DNA from: Acidobacteriota bacterium
GTDB lineage: Bacteria; Acidobacteriota; Thermoanaerobaculia; Gp7-AA8
Direction of reading: 5' to 3'
NCBI GenBank assembly: GCA_019244185.1
Contig: JAFATB010000006.1
Location: 186,001 to 250,000, forward strand
Length of the DNA: 64,000 nt
Under the pieces are notes generated by a model. The model ran no database searches and was not told the DNA's origin. It saw nothing but the letters and a program-made list of their open reading frames with translations. Below are positions 61,401 through 64,000 of this stretch, one piece after another (position 1 is the first letter of the stretch; every line of letters begins with the position of its first letter). The position numbers were made by a program, and so were the translations under genes.

Positions 61401-62428
61401 TTGAGCGCCTCGAGCGTCCATTCGGCGCTGCCGCGTCCCGCGGCGACGAGGAAGCTCGCGCCGGTGCTCTCGTCGACGATCGGCACCGGCTGCCCGAGGG
61501 AGACCGCGGGGACGACTTTCGACACGCGCAGCTGCGTCGGCGTGCCGATCGTCGCCGTGACCGAGTCGAGGCGGATGTTGCTGCCCGCGGGCGCGCCGTT
61601 GTCGACTTGCAGCACGACCGCGAAGAACTGGTGCAGCACGCCGAAGCCGGTCGGCACGACCAGCGCCGCCGGAATCGAAGGCCGCCCCGGCCGCCCTTCG
61701 TGATCGAGCCCGTCGCCGCCGTCAGGTGGTCCGCCATCGAGCTCGAACGTCGCCACCGAGGGCGGCTCGAAGCGCGGCGGACGCGCGTTCACCGGCACCG
61801 GCGGAATCGTGTACTGCGACTCGCGCGGCAGCGGCGTGACCTCGTGCGTGCGGCGGTCGATGATCACGGGATACGGGATCTCGACCGTGGTCTGGTCGAC
61901 GCCGAAGATGAACGTGTATTCGTAGACGTCGTAGTTGCGCGCGTCGACGACGATGCCGCGCTGGCGCAGCTCGTCGGGCGTCAGCTGTCGCACGCGCACG
62001 TGTGTCTCGAGCACGTCGCTGACGTTGATGATCGCGAACGACGGGACGGCCTGCTGGAGGAACGCGCCGTCCGCGCCGACGAGGCGGATGTTCTGCAGCT
62101 GATAATCCCCCTTCGCATGCAGCGCGGGGATCGCGAACGCGCGGCCGGGCGTCGTCGCGAGCGTGATCGGAGTGGTGATGCCGGGGCCGGTGAGCTCGCC
62201 GAGCGCGGAGAGCCCGTTCGCGGGCGGCGCCTCGTCGCCGGTCTTGCCGCCGAAGAGCGTCTGCACGTACGGCGGAACGTCGACGGCGGTGACGACCGGG
62301 TTGCGATCGACTTCCAGGCCGAGGCCGAGGATGTCGAGATCGGCTTTGGCGACCTCGCCGGCCGCGAGGGGGACGGCGAGGAGCGCGAGAAGACAAAAGA
62401 CTCCAATGCGTGTCTGACGGAGGCGCAT
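40496..62428 (-). CDS. giant secreted multidomain adhesin-like protein (7310 aa)
   Basis: Signal peptide (IGVFCLLALLAVPLAAGEV), then a ~900-residue N-terminal region with no recognised domain. Residues ~910-2100 hold many carboxypeptidase-regulatory-like modules (GALVGVWAQGYALRDGSTDA, TTNPDGSYTIADLPL). Two Big_5/SbsA-like domains follow (~2120-2340), then Ig-like modules. Four glycine-rich solenoid-like modules (YGSIEHPAEKGGGGH type) lie at ~2810, ~3545, ~4650 and ~5000. Two blocks of LVIVD-like propeller repeats (~5610 and ~6010) come next, and the protein ends in two discoidin (F5/8 C)-like carbohydrate-binding domains (~6950-7260) and a Ser-rich tail. No anchor or secretion domain is seen. 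It is a surface or extracellular scaffold or adhesin; a role as partner of the RHS giant is inferred from the 48-bp gap. The gene starts 21 bp after the small exported protein gene. Confidence 0.9.
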   Translation of the reverse strand: MRLRQTRIGVFCLLALLAVPLAAGEVAKADLDILGLGLEVDRNPVVTAVDVPPYVQTLFGGKTGDEAPPANGLSALGELTGPGITTPITLATTPGRAFAIPALHAKGDYQLQNIRLVGADGAFLQQAVPSFAIINVSDVLETHVRVRQLTPDELRQRGIVVDARNYDVYEYTFIFGVDQTTVEIPYPVIIDRRTHEVTPLPRESQYTIPPVPVNARPPRFEPPSVATFELDGGPPDGGDGLDHEGRPGRPSIPAALVVPTGFGVLHQFFAVVLQVDNGAPAGSNIRLDSVTATIGTPTQLRVSKVVPAVSLGQPVPIVDESTGASFLVAAGRGSAEWTLEALKAGTHSVNVEVNATYQQPGQPDFPLRGHVSTTLVVSDPRFQINFSHPDTVRKDERYTAYAFVTNLSANFQHVLLDLSQIPACTSGAAAENICREEGTAPTAELDLQPGEMKPVPYKLNSKITGKVFAAAGVANDETVGASVKLTMGVSATGIPLSPATLVLPYYARYLPSDFVDANMQLLGLGYSLATAPLTQATAKFPRVLKTDVFTRAQQIARAGQRIFVARRDLSASDPLENREPFFQLALDLLGNAERVDQANTAPELREWDDLRRAEESGRRAEAAMARQLETQAFSNGETPQQFVSEFAAATSHRTGFLFAYAHGANVDGAARPYAVSVTALATGTRADVPAEAAEGWIRTLPYAQLTRLNAGGDVGELALVGRWPNETLRVSVVPAAASFTLHLIYPDANDGVQLRTDLAITGATPGVAVDVDVVRGSHALVVKNAVGVATVNVVPQTPLRVIGAAQDLHLDDRGHIVSLLFNRPVRISDAATLRDQFALTVDVPKANYHVTRKNVPSDPNAQLQIPGAALQDDAKIINVTFDKALSRNAQYLLAVDAIHDISAPAVTFAVSDVVPRIDNDRPGAILTGLVLRGDNSVIPNVLVRMTGETGGEQIDVTGADGRFLYEFVPRDADSGIYGGYALSAEAEGKSAKLEGAVRLPGEVHTVNLQFLGRGRARGQVRYSDGEVVADVDVTIGSTMFDQVRHGRTDAAGNYDIGDLPVGPLTFSVFDNDGRPTFAANQIRVAGEVVTQDLVIVKRDAPGLGSVRVIVRRSDTNAPVAGALVGVWAQGYALRDGSTDADGTFLFSGIPAGVVSVLAADFGISRNGAGVEVELRPDQTLEQTLVLSVPAPNVETATLEGVVIRDDPAAPGDASKDAPAAGAIVTIDRVSPVTTNPDGSYTIADLPLSAAERRISVFDPATGRRGYFSVPTLVAGSNHFNMKLRSTEPAGTATMRIRLYGPQGEPVTGYRVIWPGFPATSFTPRGDGVYELPDMRVPQQVDVVAVPSGGNSPYGDQAASGNVRVDFGGQVGVTDLHLPGSGTIVVRTEIEQPCSTPPCYAQVLGPIAMSYSVWDEAEQGFRPKTFEGTPDSETGLVTFHNVPARQNVGLSTVRNPAGFAAGQAYLAYDGDVRNVTLRLSTIGDVTGRVYAHDGVTPVSGATVRLYTDRATYAPAITNPDGTFRFAAVAAGTPFTIVADLERDGVYRTGIVGGATPGGGGPVSNLVIVMRTQSTVEGQVLDQNGVKVPLARYWLRELAWPYRAIGTPQDPLQADINGRFVVSNVFTGDFRITAVDPTNQELRGDYQGHLSDEGDATQRSVQVRIGGAGTGAVSVTVTDPLLGFAKVANAEVALLRGSGRFDFTSTNDNGVAFFDGVPVGRYTIVAYSKSAGRAGHAVDFDVAAGSTVPVTVQLEFRGLVSGTLTDPESEPTPGLPSKGMPVQLQATGSSAAASTDVDGAFVFNGVPEGPFSLIAYEIGSLRRAVGPSGLFISTLVPEQKNIHLELERTATLTVRVHLPLDNGAAGDLAPLAEVTVWQGDLIWGPVPYYRGQQGNPTIFRKMLASSGYGFEVRELGGEGRVVKGGGGFGGALEKTEDVVLPTSGTVEVHVLDGSGNPVEDAKVDLFAPGIGNRTMFTPSTGSVTLPGVPFGWITASASKGNVTASGGGSLVSRSQPLQLTLNLGSNASVEGGVDAEIGNGTPSAGTRVLLLVTSRLSQPLRLETLTDANGAYRFTGIPVGGTTLAFTFYGPDDTTIGATRTVPVADGTTGTIVVPRVRIDATPPRVLSIDPPANATSVSPSTPITITFSEQLAAAYLNGSWFQLLATDDSSLVACTVEPSVRPDGTFIVKLVPPPPGAGQKFPLKSNVLYRLAIPAGIQDTTGNPMLTAVGSSFTTVNYTEPAVLKVDPAETEPIPASATFRVKFNKAIAANSFEIGGVVRLENLDAYKGNAVEVLPISAFPDPADATTFVIAPRGVAIAESSFYRLTVSGARDTQTPPNVQKDDRVFEFFSFDTKKPIARITSSDDNLVSELLYTASVRVTDDGTDDESNDIAYVDWLDANGTAIARVRTKPFAYSFAAPAATTTGSTFTLQAVATDLSGNSSPAPDVHTWNVLPNDPPRDILVTNTPDAAYPTHAVHTTVAFHDEGLKVTLALELRGTATNGDALHQIVGSQNITRPSTAVPFPDASFDWTLPATLKDGAATLVVTATDSVNKSGIAEVPLTVLADTTKPEIVAFTPKAETHYQYNTASGSYTIELQVRDAETGIARATISVGGVAQSGVTSSFDSATGITTFRKSVTVPPRNADTRVPVAVSVYDQRDNVTTDTHEVIYDRVDDATIPTAAWITPLDGAALPANQSDWLTTLRVRATDDVKVTSVRFESTALAAPVDATLRAGTSDVFEARVAFTFPADRTPFTVKAIVDDADPSHSVELPITIDPVDVDRVISANINISSITADQYANRSVLVRGVRVYVSVPLALKDLVLVDGAVLSNPEETKLDLTIADHLFVDADSRVDLTGRGYLGGLHGREDRTPGNASRLGRTRSGNGAANADASYGGIGGSYVGTTNATYGSITDPVDFGSGGGAQPSGGDRPGSNGGGAVLLRGGSGLARFVLAGPVLADGEPPSGSTFWMLGSGGTISLRAHALITGPWTRISANGADGGAENNLDRGAGGGRIELRASDRFEVALSAIQARGGRHTGADNEAHVDGGAGTIYLVRPGATLGELVVSSFDDRVPATAHRTAATPIGGGAFDSITIGPRVLARFDSEPSGTLTVDPSASIVRPNDPFALTLVSSDPAAGSSVAQNTTITVHVTAESASGIRQLRATLGVQPVDVFAYPNFVSPLGDTTLTIAIPNDAPLGATTLKLYATDRAGRVAESAPLAFNIIHNAAPVIDAFDVSATETYANHNIDVSAAASDDVAVTSLALASSQGSVTSGTATRPTPQTMTRTFSVAIPSSAPSGSDVTLTLSALDDVPGRIATTQTKTVHILKDTLAPSLAVATPQPNAQLQEGTGATFVVEATSSDAEVAVQRVTVTFDGVTSDLTYAGGDVYRRTLNVPSVDGSEPIAKTLTVTSIDYDGNTESRTLTVYIKPLVDPNAAALAWVCASPNASYPLGYEFPLRVTATPSSPSNGVERVEFSINGATPVLASRIGGSDQYEIRYTIPGGTANDTSFDVRVTATSAGGNQAVLLGSFTAVANAIDVSTRSVVTPLDAGYQNRDVVVRAGGDLVLSGEQHLRNLIVLDGGKVEQQQVADGTPLPVVSVQRLFVACGGAIDVSAQGYPGVTAYPGSATPTDSSGGGHIGRGGEWSPPGGGTYGSIEHPAEKGGGGHTIDPNYATTGGGVLRLDVETFVTVDGAIRANGIDNDTWGPGAGGSVYLTTRGRLAGGGSIEARGGGDNNNRGGGGGGAIAIEYGSLGGTIADHLVARGGRTNSGRPGAAGSVFIRANGAALGDLVIDNAGFGTGVETDLPWLGAHTIASVSNGTATLANRAYIQPFQVGNWARVVAPDGTIRGTYRIASIENDPQAATPSASFWFGNDQIAYDGYLVYRPGGFVEGRKIAMTKFENGQWSYDNDDGRPFVPFTPDASDRVFASFRKNSPHIYDVRRLTCGTTCGSIGGIAVAELVGGSVYANAYGGIYSGNVVRYVDTEFSEFLFAFDTDWRNVTLVRTAPRITLASTDGSPVVMQPGDQLRGVYRFNHVTVRGGAHVLSRDTIESANAPAVAADSSLVTNASGPAIDASKVTIEQGRTGPVLAGAAGAVRDAEGVDVFARNTARPALPATAELLQNASFIELAPNRGGLRLQKIPNFNQAPGTIETPEVGDSAYLTFNDRSPNNLAFIGVANHYFHFPTGNRWEVWPNGAWANSGFTQGTLDASTRFRLEKTPDSVQWYVNDALVYELKTVVPPSAKFTFGFRDDWMYFDNVEFYSTAYGTRTRPSAADGSFRVPFDGAAGDAVTIAARDRNVFRLTTGEISIGAIPANLGVASVTFPGEVTGGGSTTGTVTLRAPAGSEGVLVLLSTTSSAVAIPSSVVIPSGATTATFNVATTPVANAVSAPIAATWGGVSVTGTLQIVKDHTAPSIAVTSPVPNAAFTEGQSAPIVVTATVTDTDSGVKRVFATLDGNTYELAHGSGDTYSAQLPVPFVDGTQDVTRDLVVSAEDNNGNSGSANAIPLVIHPVVDANAPSLAWQCAGSDALFPAGYAAKLRVVAKAPTPANVIRKVELTVSGTTVQAAPLGNDVWEATFTVPDLADGTQLPTHVVATTASGTTASVDGSFTVMKGAVEIRSSGTITAADSAYEHRSIAVFDGVTLTIAGAHTFDRVALLGNAVLAPMQEQPLAISVSTLYVACGASIDATAKGYTNRGSYPGVPGVNGDEGGGHIGRGGGEADDHRTYGSVDRPQEFGSGGTDTGGGWGGGAIRVNATNVVVDGAIRANGATDAGSGLGSGGGGSVWITTARIAGGGSIEADGGSGACSTGGGGAIAIEYSDPSSVVPAAYARPGAFAGCTRAAGGAGSVFIKRSGATFGDVTFDAKGRANDRVELEGIGSGLALAGSTGATLVTDRATDVPAYFAGHWIRITAPDGTVKGTWRITAISARTLTLAPNGSESINIVAGDQWQGLYRFDTVTARDVTIVSWDPIEATTYDVFGTVAATRVSATGVVVHAQSTLTHPTGGSLTIDAANEVRVDAGGAIDTTARGYTLRGSYPGVAGVGGEEGASHIGRGGKVASLKTYGSIDRPSEAGGAGTDTGIASGGGVVRIRAARVTVHGAIRANGANTGQSTLGAGAGGSVWITAGSVTGSGSIETIGGDGCASGGGGAIAIETTDSASALPALLARAGHTGGACVTAAGAPGSILLHRAQSTYGELTIDAAGVATSAITDLPSLGNGVAQNGSNGATLVTDFNVLPFFAGHWVEIANANGVKGVWRIAATNGNILTLAPNAGESMDIQPGDAWYGVQRFDTVRLFGARLQSADRVDTASLSEDGASSHLYNSGAPQFPAAKRAQIAVTSTSNGDAIVALAGAVVDPDTPIHVVATNLRTGQATTPVDAAADGSFTIPLVARAGDTFTVRATDTHAFPLASPSIPVAGTIVEQNGLGALGIAPANVVAGTSATGTVQLLQPARSAGVVVALASSSGAATVPPTITIAGGATSAQFTIATPSSPNAANVTITATLGTTTKTATLHVLATGTYTTTVTGRVLDERAHAVANAAVTCDTTSVATDASGFFSIANMPATGAITCNATLTLADGTTLSGASAATTPVADGITNVGDLVLHSSVVVTQLSQSSWGVDGSFRARNVVRDGTTLLVSGAGGGAGNGDSDRIALLDVSDPDHPAFVRSLSAGNTAIYDVAAVDGWAYIASYDFCTVNYANPSATKNCYGSIGALSLALVNRYMYVATNSDYRLRVYDVADPANARLIREQAMVPGSGFGSFFWRLIDLGNGYLAGLSYSGHDLMIFDVRDVNNIVTVADLDLPDFRTSRGRLNGKTLYLTNAYQTAAVDVSDPAHPVVLSRAIHTDDGSEGIAIVGTEAFPAAGSYGLAQYDITSPAAPFFERTIPFGGTARDVLFYANHAYVANDLGIAYAKLPVAPQVSAVDLTLTRGASDTAVHGRATAVSGAAPLTVTVTNRTTGATATGFAVRADGSFDASIAASSGDAIDVTAYDVVGRASITTNAGFVPFGASMTDFPFGGGTYRARTVRTDGHWLAVAKWADEGISGSNNELAVFDISNPAAPVYKWTLAAAEGSSYGLAVRDGWAYVGSYDFCTIDLTSSTSTRHCVGLDAGDLGVAVAGNYAFTSVNFGHNDGRIRVYDVSNPASPHLVHEQDTTPGTQLESLLAFGDDYLVATQAPSHDVIVIDHRDVNNLVKLADVDIPNFSAFRGAISGDTLYLAGYGDKIAVVDLSNPASPVVKSVFSNGAMTQGVAVSGNRAVFGGLMLGALFYDITDPNAPRYLGRQQTSGNAFDVALVNGVLYVANEQGLVTIPEGVAFTGNSGAPQFPQSKRAQIVVTSDAGGDFVTGPAGAVIDPDTPIHLAAKNVRTGAIYSGPAASDGSFRISVGGQGGDAFTLTATDSHVAPLSSTVAVNGAIVDANQLSTLTIEPSSVNAGESTFGTVRLATPARSSGIVVTLTSSASSVTLPPSITIAAGQTTAQFSIATAASTSNVTATITARYQQTKIAALNVAGTNGALASLALDANAVEGGASVNATVTLGSAAPAGGALVSLAASTTQLHVPPAVLVPAGTSQVTFTVTTDRVGAATTASVFATYGASKSASLTLNACATLASVARPSSTPLATMWIDDAPPSGANASGDATFDATQVAAGSLALHFAAGSGARSWTFANAAPMSVQPDDNLVLYALVNPCDPPRQILATWSDGTTQWRASWGESRLTPAATQVQLAALPAGGVWTRLEVLASSLGITSATNVNSLTISVDGGEAWFDAIGDAACVLGKAAKPSYLPGETVWFDDALPAGGVERTPFDWSSAQAASGTLSMNVPNGGGSHQSHFDSASATMTLGMDDVIVVYALIDPCAPPRELMLEFNDGGWSRRVYWGDDLVAYGTDGTVERRRMGSMPKAGEWVRLEIPVSSMQMAGMSLRGMSFVIYDGQAWFDRVAKVTRVNLAYHKPTSMSSWLSVNGREAAAPSPCPYNCAEYPVDGDMYSYAHTGNAPQEWWQVDLGAVQPIDAIDVWNGGFNMCCQERLSRFWVHVSDTPFTSGDLNATLAQSGVTSYFYYPNAQRPSTFDVRRTGRYVRVQLSGQEYLHPAEVQVWAPVSPQRVNLSAGRKATQSSTYQDYGPWLAVNANTNGVLGSEYSINHTTANLEEWWSVDLCSVQAIDSIDVWGRLDWPPHFLTNFYIFVSDEPIAGSTTAEALADPKVAAYYYGTPVLIGGKTFPIGRTGRYVRVQMTASSQFAINLAEVQVWSSLQTLRALATPSAPKAAALSSSSSSSSSTSTQSRFDFANAYRRNAHGRAAGLR
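40640..41600 (-). other. two discoidin (F5/8 type C)-like domains
   Basis: Tandem units open with RVNLAYHKPTSMSSWLSVNG and RVNLSAGRKATQSSTYQDYG. Each contains the typical EWWQVDLGAVQPIDAIDVWN / EWWSVDLCSVQAIDSIDVWG strand and ends in GRYVRVQ. These fold as galactose-binding-like jelly rolls, usually for glycan or surface binding. Confidence 0.85.
43130..46450 (-). repeat. internal duplication: propeller block + SGAPQFP Ig-like module
   Basis: The segment with SGAPQFPAAKRAQIAVTST, DPDTPIHVVATNLRTG and TITIAGGATSAQFTIAT (about 46440-45860) recurs as SGAPQFPQSKRAQIVVTSD, DPDTPIHLAAKNVRTG and SITIAAGQTTAQFSIAT (about 43440-42930). A propeller with DVSDPAHPVVLSRAI-type repeats is nearby in each copy. 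This points to duplication of a roughly 3-kb unit. Confidence 0.7.
46790..54000 (-). repeat. four glycine-rich solenoid-like modules
   Basis: Modules at about 54000-53260, 51800-51010, 48480-47790 and 47440-46790 each run GGGHIGRGGE-like, TYGSI, GGGVLRLDVETFVTVDGAIR, GSGGGGSVWITTARIAGGGS, GGGGAIAIEY, GSVFIKRSG. The pattern suggests beta-helix/solenoid folds rich in Gly turns. Copies three and four are closest to each other. Confidence 0.7.
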
Positions 62429-62449
62429 GCAGGTGCTCGGCGCGGGCGG

Positions 62450-63307
62450 CTAGTGGGATTCGGGTTGAATGCGGGAGGGAAGCTGATCGAGCTCGCGGAG
62501 CTCGCGCGCGACGCGGACCGCCGGCGACTCGACTTTCCGCGCGCCCGGCGGAATCAGCTTGAGCTCCTCGGGCGCGAGCTCGCTGCGCACATCCAGCACA
62601 CTGTTGCGCATCGTCACGCGGGAACCGGCCGCGTCGATGGTGATGCTCGTTTCGAACGGCAGCGCGTAGTCGTCCTGCGCGGCGATGCCGTTTGCGGATT
62701 TCGCGCGATGCGCCGGATCGCCGTTCGTGGCGACGCGCAGAATCGCGTCGTGCTCCTCGCGGCGCGGATTGGGATACGCCGCGCCGATGAGGACCTCGAG
62801 CGCCGCGCGCGAGAGACGCGTATTGCGGTCGACGCCGATGTCGAGGGTGAGCTTGTCCGCGCCGTCGCGCGAGAGCTCGAACGAGTCGAGCGAGCGGCCA
62901 TTGCGCGTGCCTATTGTGCCGCGCGGCGTCGCCGTCCACGCCGCCGCGGATTTCTGTTGGGTCGCCGCCGGCTGCGCTTTCGCCAATGCATCGAACGGCG
63001 TAATGCTGTAGGTCCCCGCGCCGCGATCGATTTCCGTCAGCTGCTGCCGCGCATAATCCGCAATGACCACGCGCGCGCCGTTGACGGTGACGACTTCATC
63101 GCCCGCACAATACTGCTCGAACGTCGTGACCGTCTTCGCAATGGGATCTTCGACGCGCCGCACAATGTGCAGCGGCCGCGGGAACAATGCCTCCGCCGCC
63201 CGCACACCCGGCACGAACGCAGACACCACCACTGCCGCGCCGGCGACGAGCCGCACGAACAGTCTCCCCCGCCACACCCCCGAAAACACGGGCGTTTTGG
63301 ATTCCAC
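62450..63307 (-). CDS. exported protein of unknown function, first gene of giant-protein operon
   Basis: 285 residues from GTG 63307. The track start at 63409 adds 34 residues that are not signal-like, whereas from GTG the protein begins with a basic n-region and hydrophobic core (LFVRLVAGAAVVVSAFVPGV) ending RAAEA. A purine-rich GAGAGAGA stretch lies upstream. The mature part has the look of a periplasmic beta-protein (DEVVTVNGARVVIADYARQQ, then DYALPFETSITIDAAGS). I recognise no domain. It lies 21 bp ahead of the 7310-aa gene on the same strand and is probably its co-expressed periplasmic or outer-membrane helper. Confidence 0.7.
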   Translation of the reverse strand: MESKTPVFSGVWRGRLFVRLVAGAAVVVSAFVPGVRAAEALFPRPLHIVRRVEDPIAKTVTTFEQYCAGDEVVTVNGARVVIADYARQQLTEIDRGAGTYSITPFDALAKAQPAATQQKSAAAWTATPRGTIGTRNGRSLDSFELSRDGADKLTLDIGVDRNTRLSRAALEVLIGAAYPNPRREEHDAILRVATNGDPAHRAKSANGIAAQDDYALPFETSITIDAAGSRVTMRNSVLDVRSELAPEELKLIPPGARKVESPAVRVARELRELDQLPSRIQPESH

Positions 63308-63348
63308 GGATTGTCTCTCTCTCTTGGTTGGACCCTTGTGAGCCGCGC

Positions 63349-63377
63349 AGGATAGACGATTCCCCGGAAGTCCGCAA
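63349..63377 (-). promoter_or_regulatory. possible promoter of the giant-protein operon
   Basis: On the minus strand TTGCGG (63377-63372) and TATCCT (63354-63349) are separated by exactly 17 bp, ending about 40 bp before GTG 63307. The -35 matches the consensus weakly, the -10 moderately. If real, it drives a transcript of more than 45 kb. The rest of 63308-63555 shows no other feature. Confidence 0.4.
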
Positions 63378-63555
63378 CGGCTTTTTTCGGTAAATGCAAC
63401 GATTGCCATTGTGCAAAACGCGACGCGTCCACAGTCAAACAGCAGCCGAAATCAGGCTTCTATCGCGTAAGACGCGTGACGACGATGCGGCGGCCGCGAC
63501 TCCAATCGTGACGCACCTCCTTGACCGCATCCCCGCGCGCTGCTAAAGAACAGCC

Positions 63556-64000
63556 ATGCGACAACTCGGTCTCGTTCTCCTCGCGCTCGCGATGGCTCTG
63601 CCTCTCTCCGCCACGGAGCCCAATCCTTCCACCGCGCAGCGCGCGGAGCTCGAGAAGCTGCTCGCGGCCATGGACATGGACAAGTCGATGCACGACACGA
63701 TCGACGCGATGTACAAGAGCATCGAGCAGCAGTACGCGCAATCGGCCGAGGCGAACGGGAACGATCCGGAGGACGTGGCGGAGGCGAAGGAACTGTTCGC
63801 GGCGTTCCGCGAGCGCGCGGCGAAGATCGACTTCGGCGGCGACCTGCACGAGGCGGTGGTCCGCCTCTATGCGAAGTATTTCAATGAGAAGGAAATCGCG
63901 GACCTCACCGCGTTCTATCAGTCGCCCACCGGCCACAAGGCGGTGACGCTCATGCCGCAGCTGATGACGGACGCCATGCAGATGGGCGGACAGCATCTCT
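63556..64000 (+). CDS. DUF2059-type exported protein (3' end off window)
   Basis: Not in the ORF track because it runs past base 64000. It starts at ATG 63556 with a signal peptide (LGLVLLALAMALPLSATEP). The mature part is helical (LEKLLAAMDMDKSMHDTIDA) and carries the DUF2059 hallmark LYAKYFNEKEIADLTAFYQS followed by PTGHKAVTLMPQLM. This family is exported and of unknown function, common in Gram-negative bacteria. It is divergent from the giant-protein operon across 248 bp. At least 148 residues are visible, close to the usual family length, so little is missing. Confidence 0.88.
   Translation, partial: MRQLGLVLLALAMALPLSATEPNPSTAQRAELEKLLAAMDMDKSMHDTIDAMYKSIEQQYAQSAEANGNDPEDVAEAKELFAAFRERAAKIDFGGDLHEAVVRLYAKYFNEKEIADLTAFYQSPTGHKAVTLMPQLMTDAMQMGGQHL

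Overview
The window is GC-rich DNA from a Gram-negative-type bacterium: it has Sec signal peptides, a lipobox lipoprotein and a DUF2059 exported protein. Very large secreted mosaic proteins with Ig-like, carboxypeptidase-regulatory and RHS/YD modules suggest Acidobacteriota or another deep-branching environmental lineage. That placement is inference; no rRNA or marker gene is present.

Layout. (1) 1-4.5 kb is an accessory island end. A minus-strand operon encodes a conserved unknown protein, an XRE + ImmA/IrrE metallopeptidase regulator, and a STAS + GHKL-ATPase-like protein cut by the window edge. Beside it is a type IV toxin-antitoxin pair (AbiEii/AbiEi) in an unusual convergent, 3'-overlapping arrangement, with two perfect 30-bp palindromes upstream of abiEi. 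(2) 4.35-4.75 kb is an attachment-site remnant: the 3' part of an initiator tRNA-fMet, flanked by 11-bp-phased short repeats and followed by a rho-independent terminator. (3) 4.75-11.4 kb is defence-like: a P-loop NTPase with a long HEAT-like array broken by one frameshift, a divergent four-gene operon of small proteins including an AP2-like DNA-binding protein, and a PD-(D/E)xK-like nuclease protein. (4) 11.4-14.6 kb has small accessory genes (membrane protein, lipoprotein, XRE regulator, coiled-coil protein), a frameshifted IS1-type transposase, and three 130-145 bp elements bounded by inverted repeats. (5) 14.7-17.9 kb is a graveyard of orphan RHS tips: core-tip junctions, a 1.1-kb near-copy of the RHS core, broken toxin C-termini and broken small genes that may be immunity genes. 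(6) 18.05-63.3 kb is one minus-strand locus: a small exported protein, a 7310-aa secreted mosaic protein, a 7309-aa Sec-secreted RHS protein with about 25 Ig-like repeats and an HNH-like toxin tip, and a translationally coupled candidate immunity gene. (7) From 63.56 kb a divergent DUF2059 gene runs off the window.

How it fits together (inference). The last 45 kb looks like a contact-dependent polymorphic toxin locus: a giant adhesin-like partner, a giant RHS effector on a long Ig stalk, an immunity gene, and an archive of old tips downstream. The archived core copy could allow tip exchange by homologous recombination. The first 14 kb is a patchwork of mobile and defence modules stacked at a tRNA-fMet site. 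Both 22-kb ORFs are free of frameshifts while the accessory genes carry many, so the breaks are more likely real decay than poor sequence.
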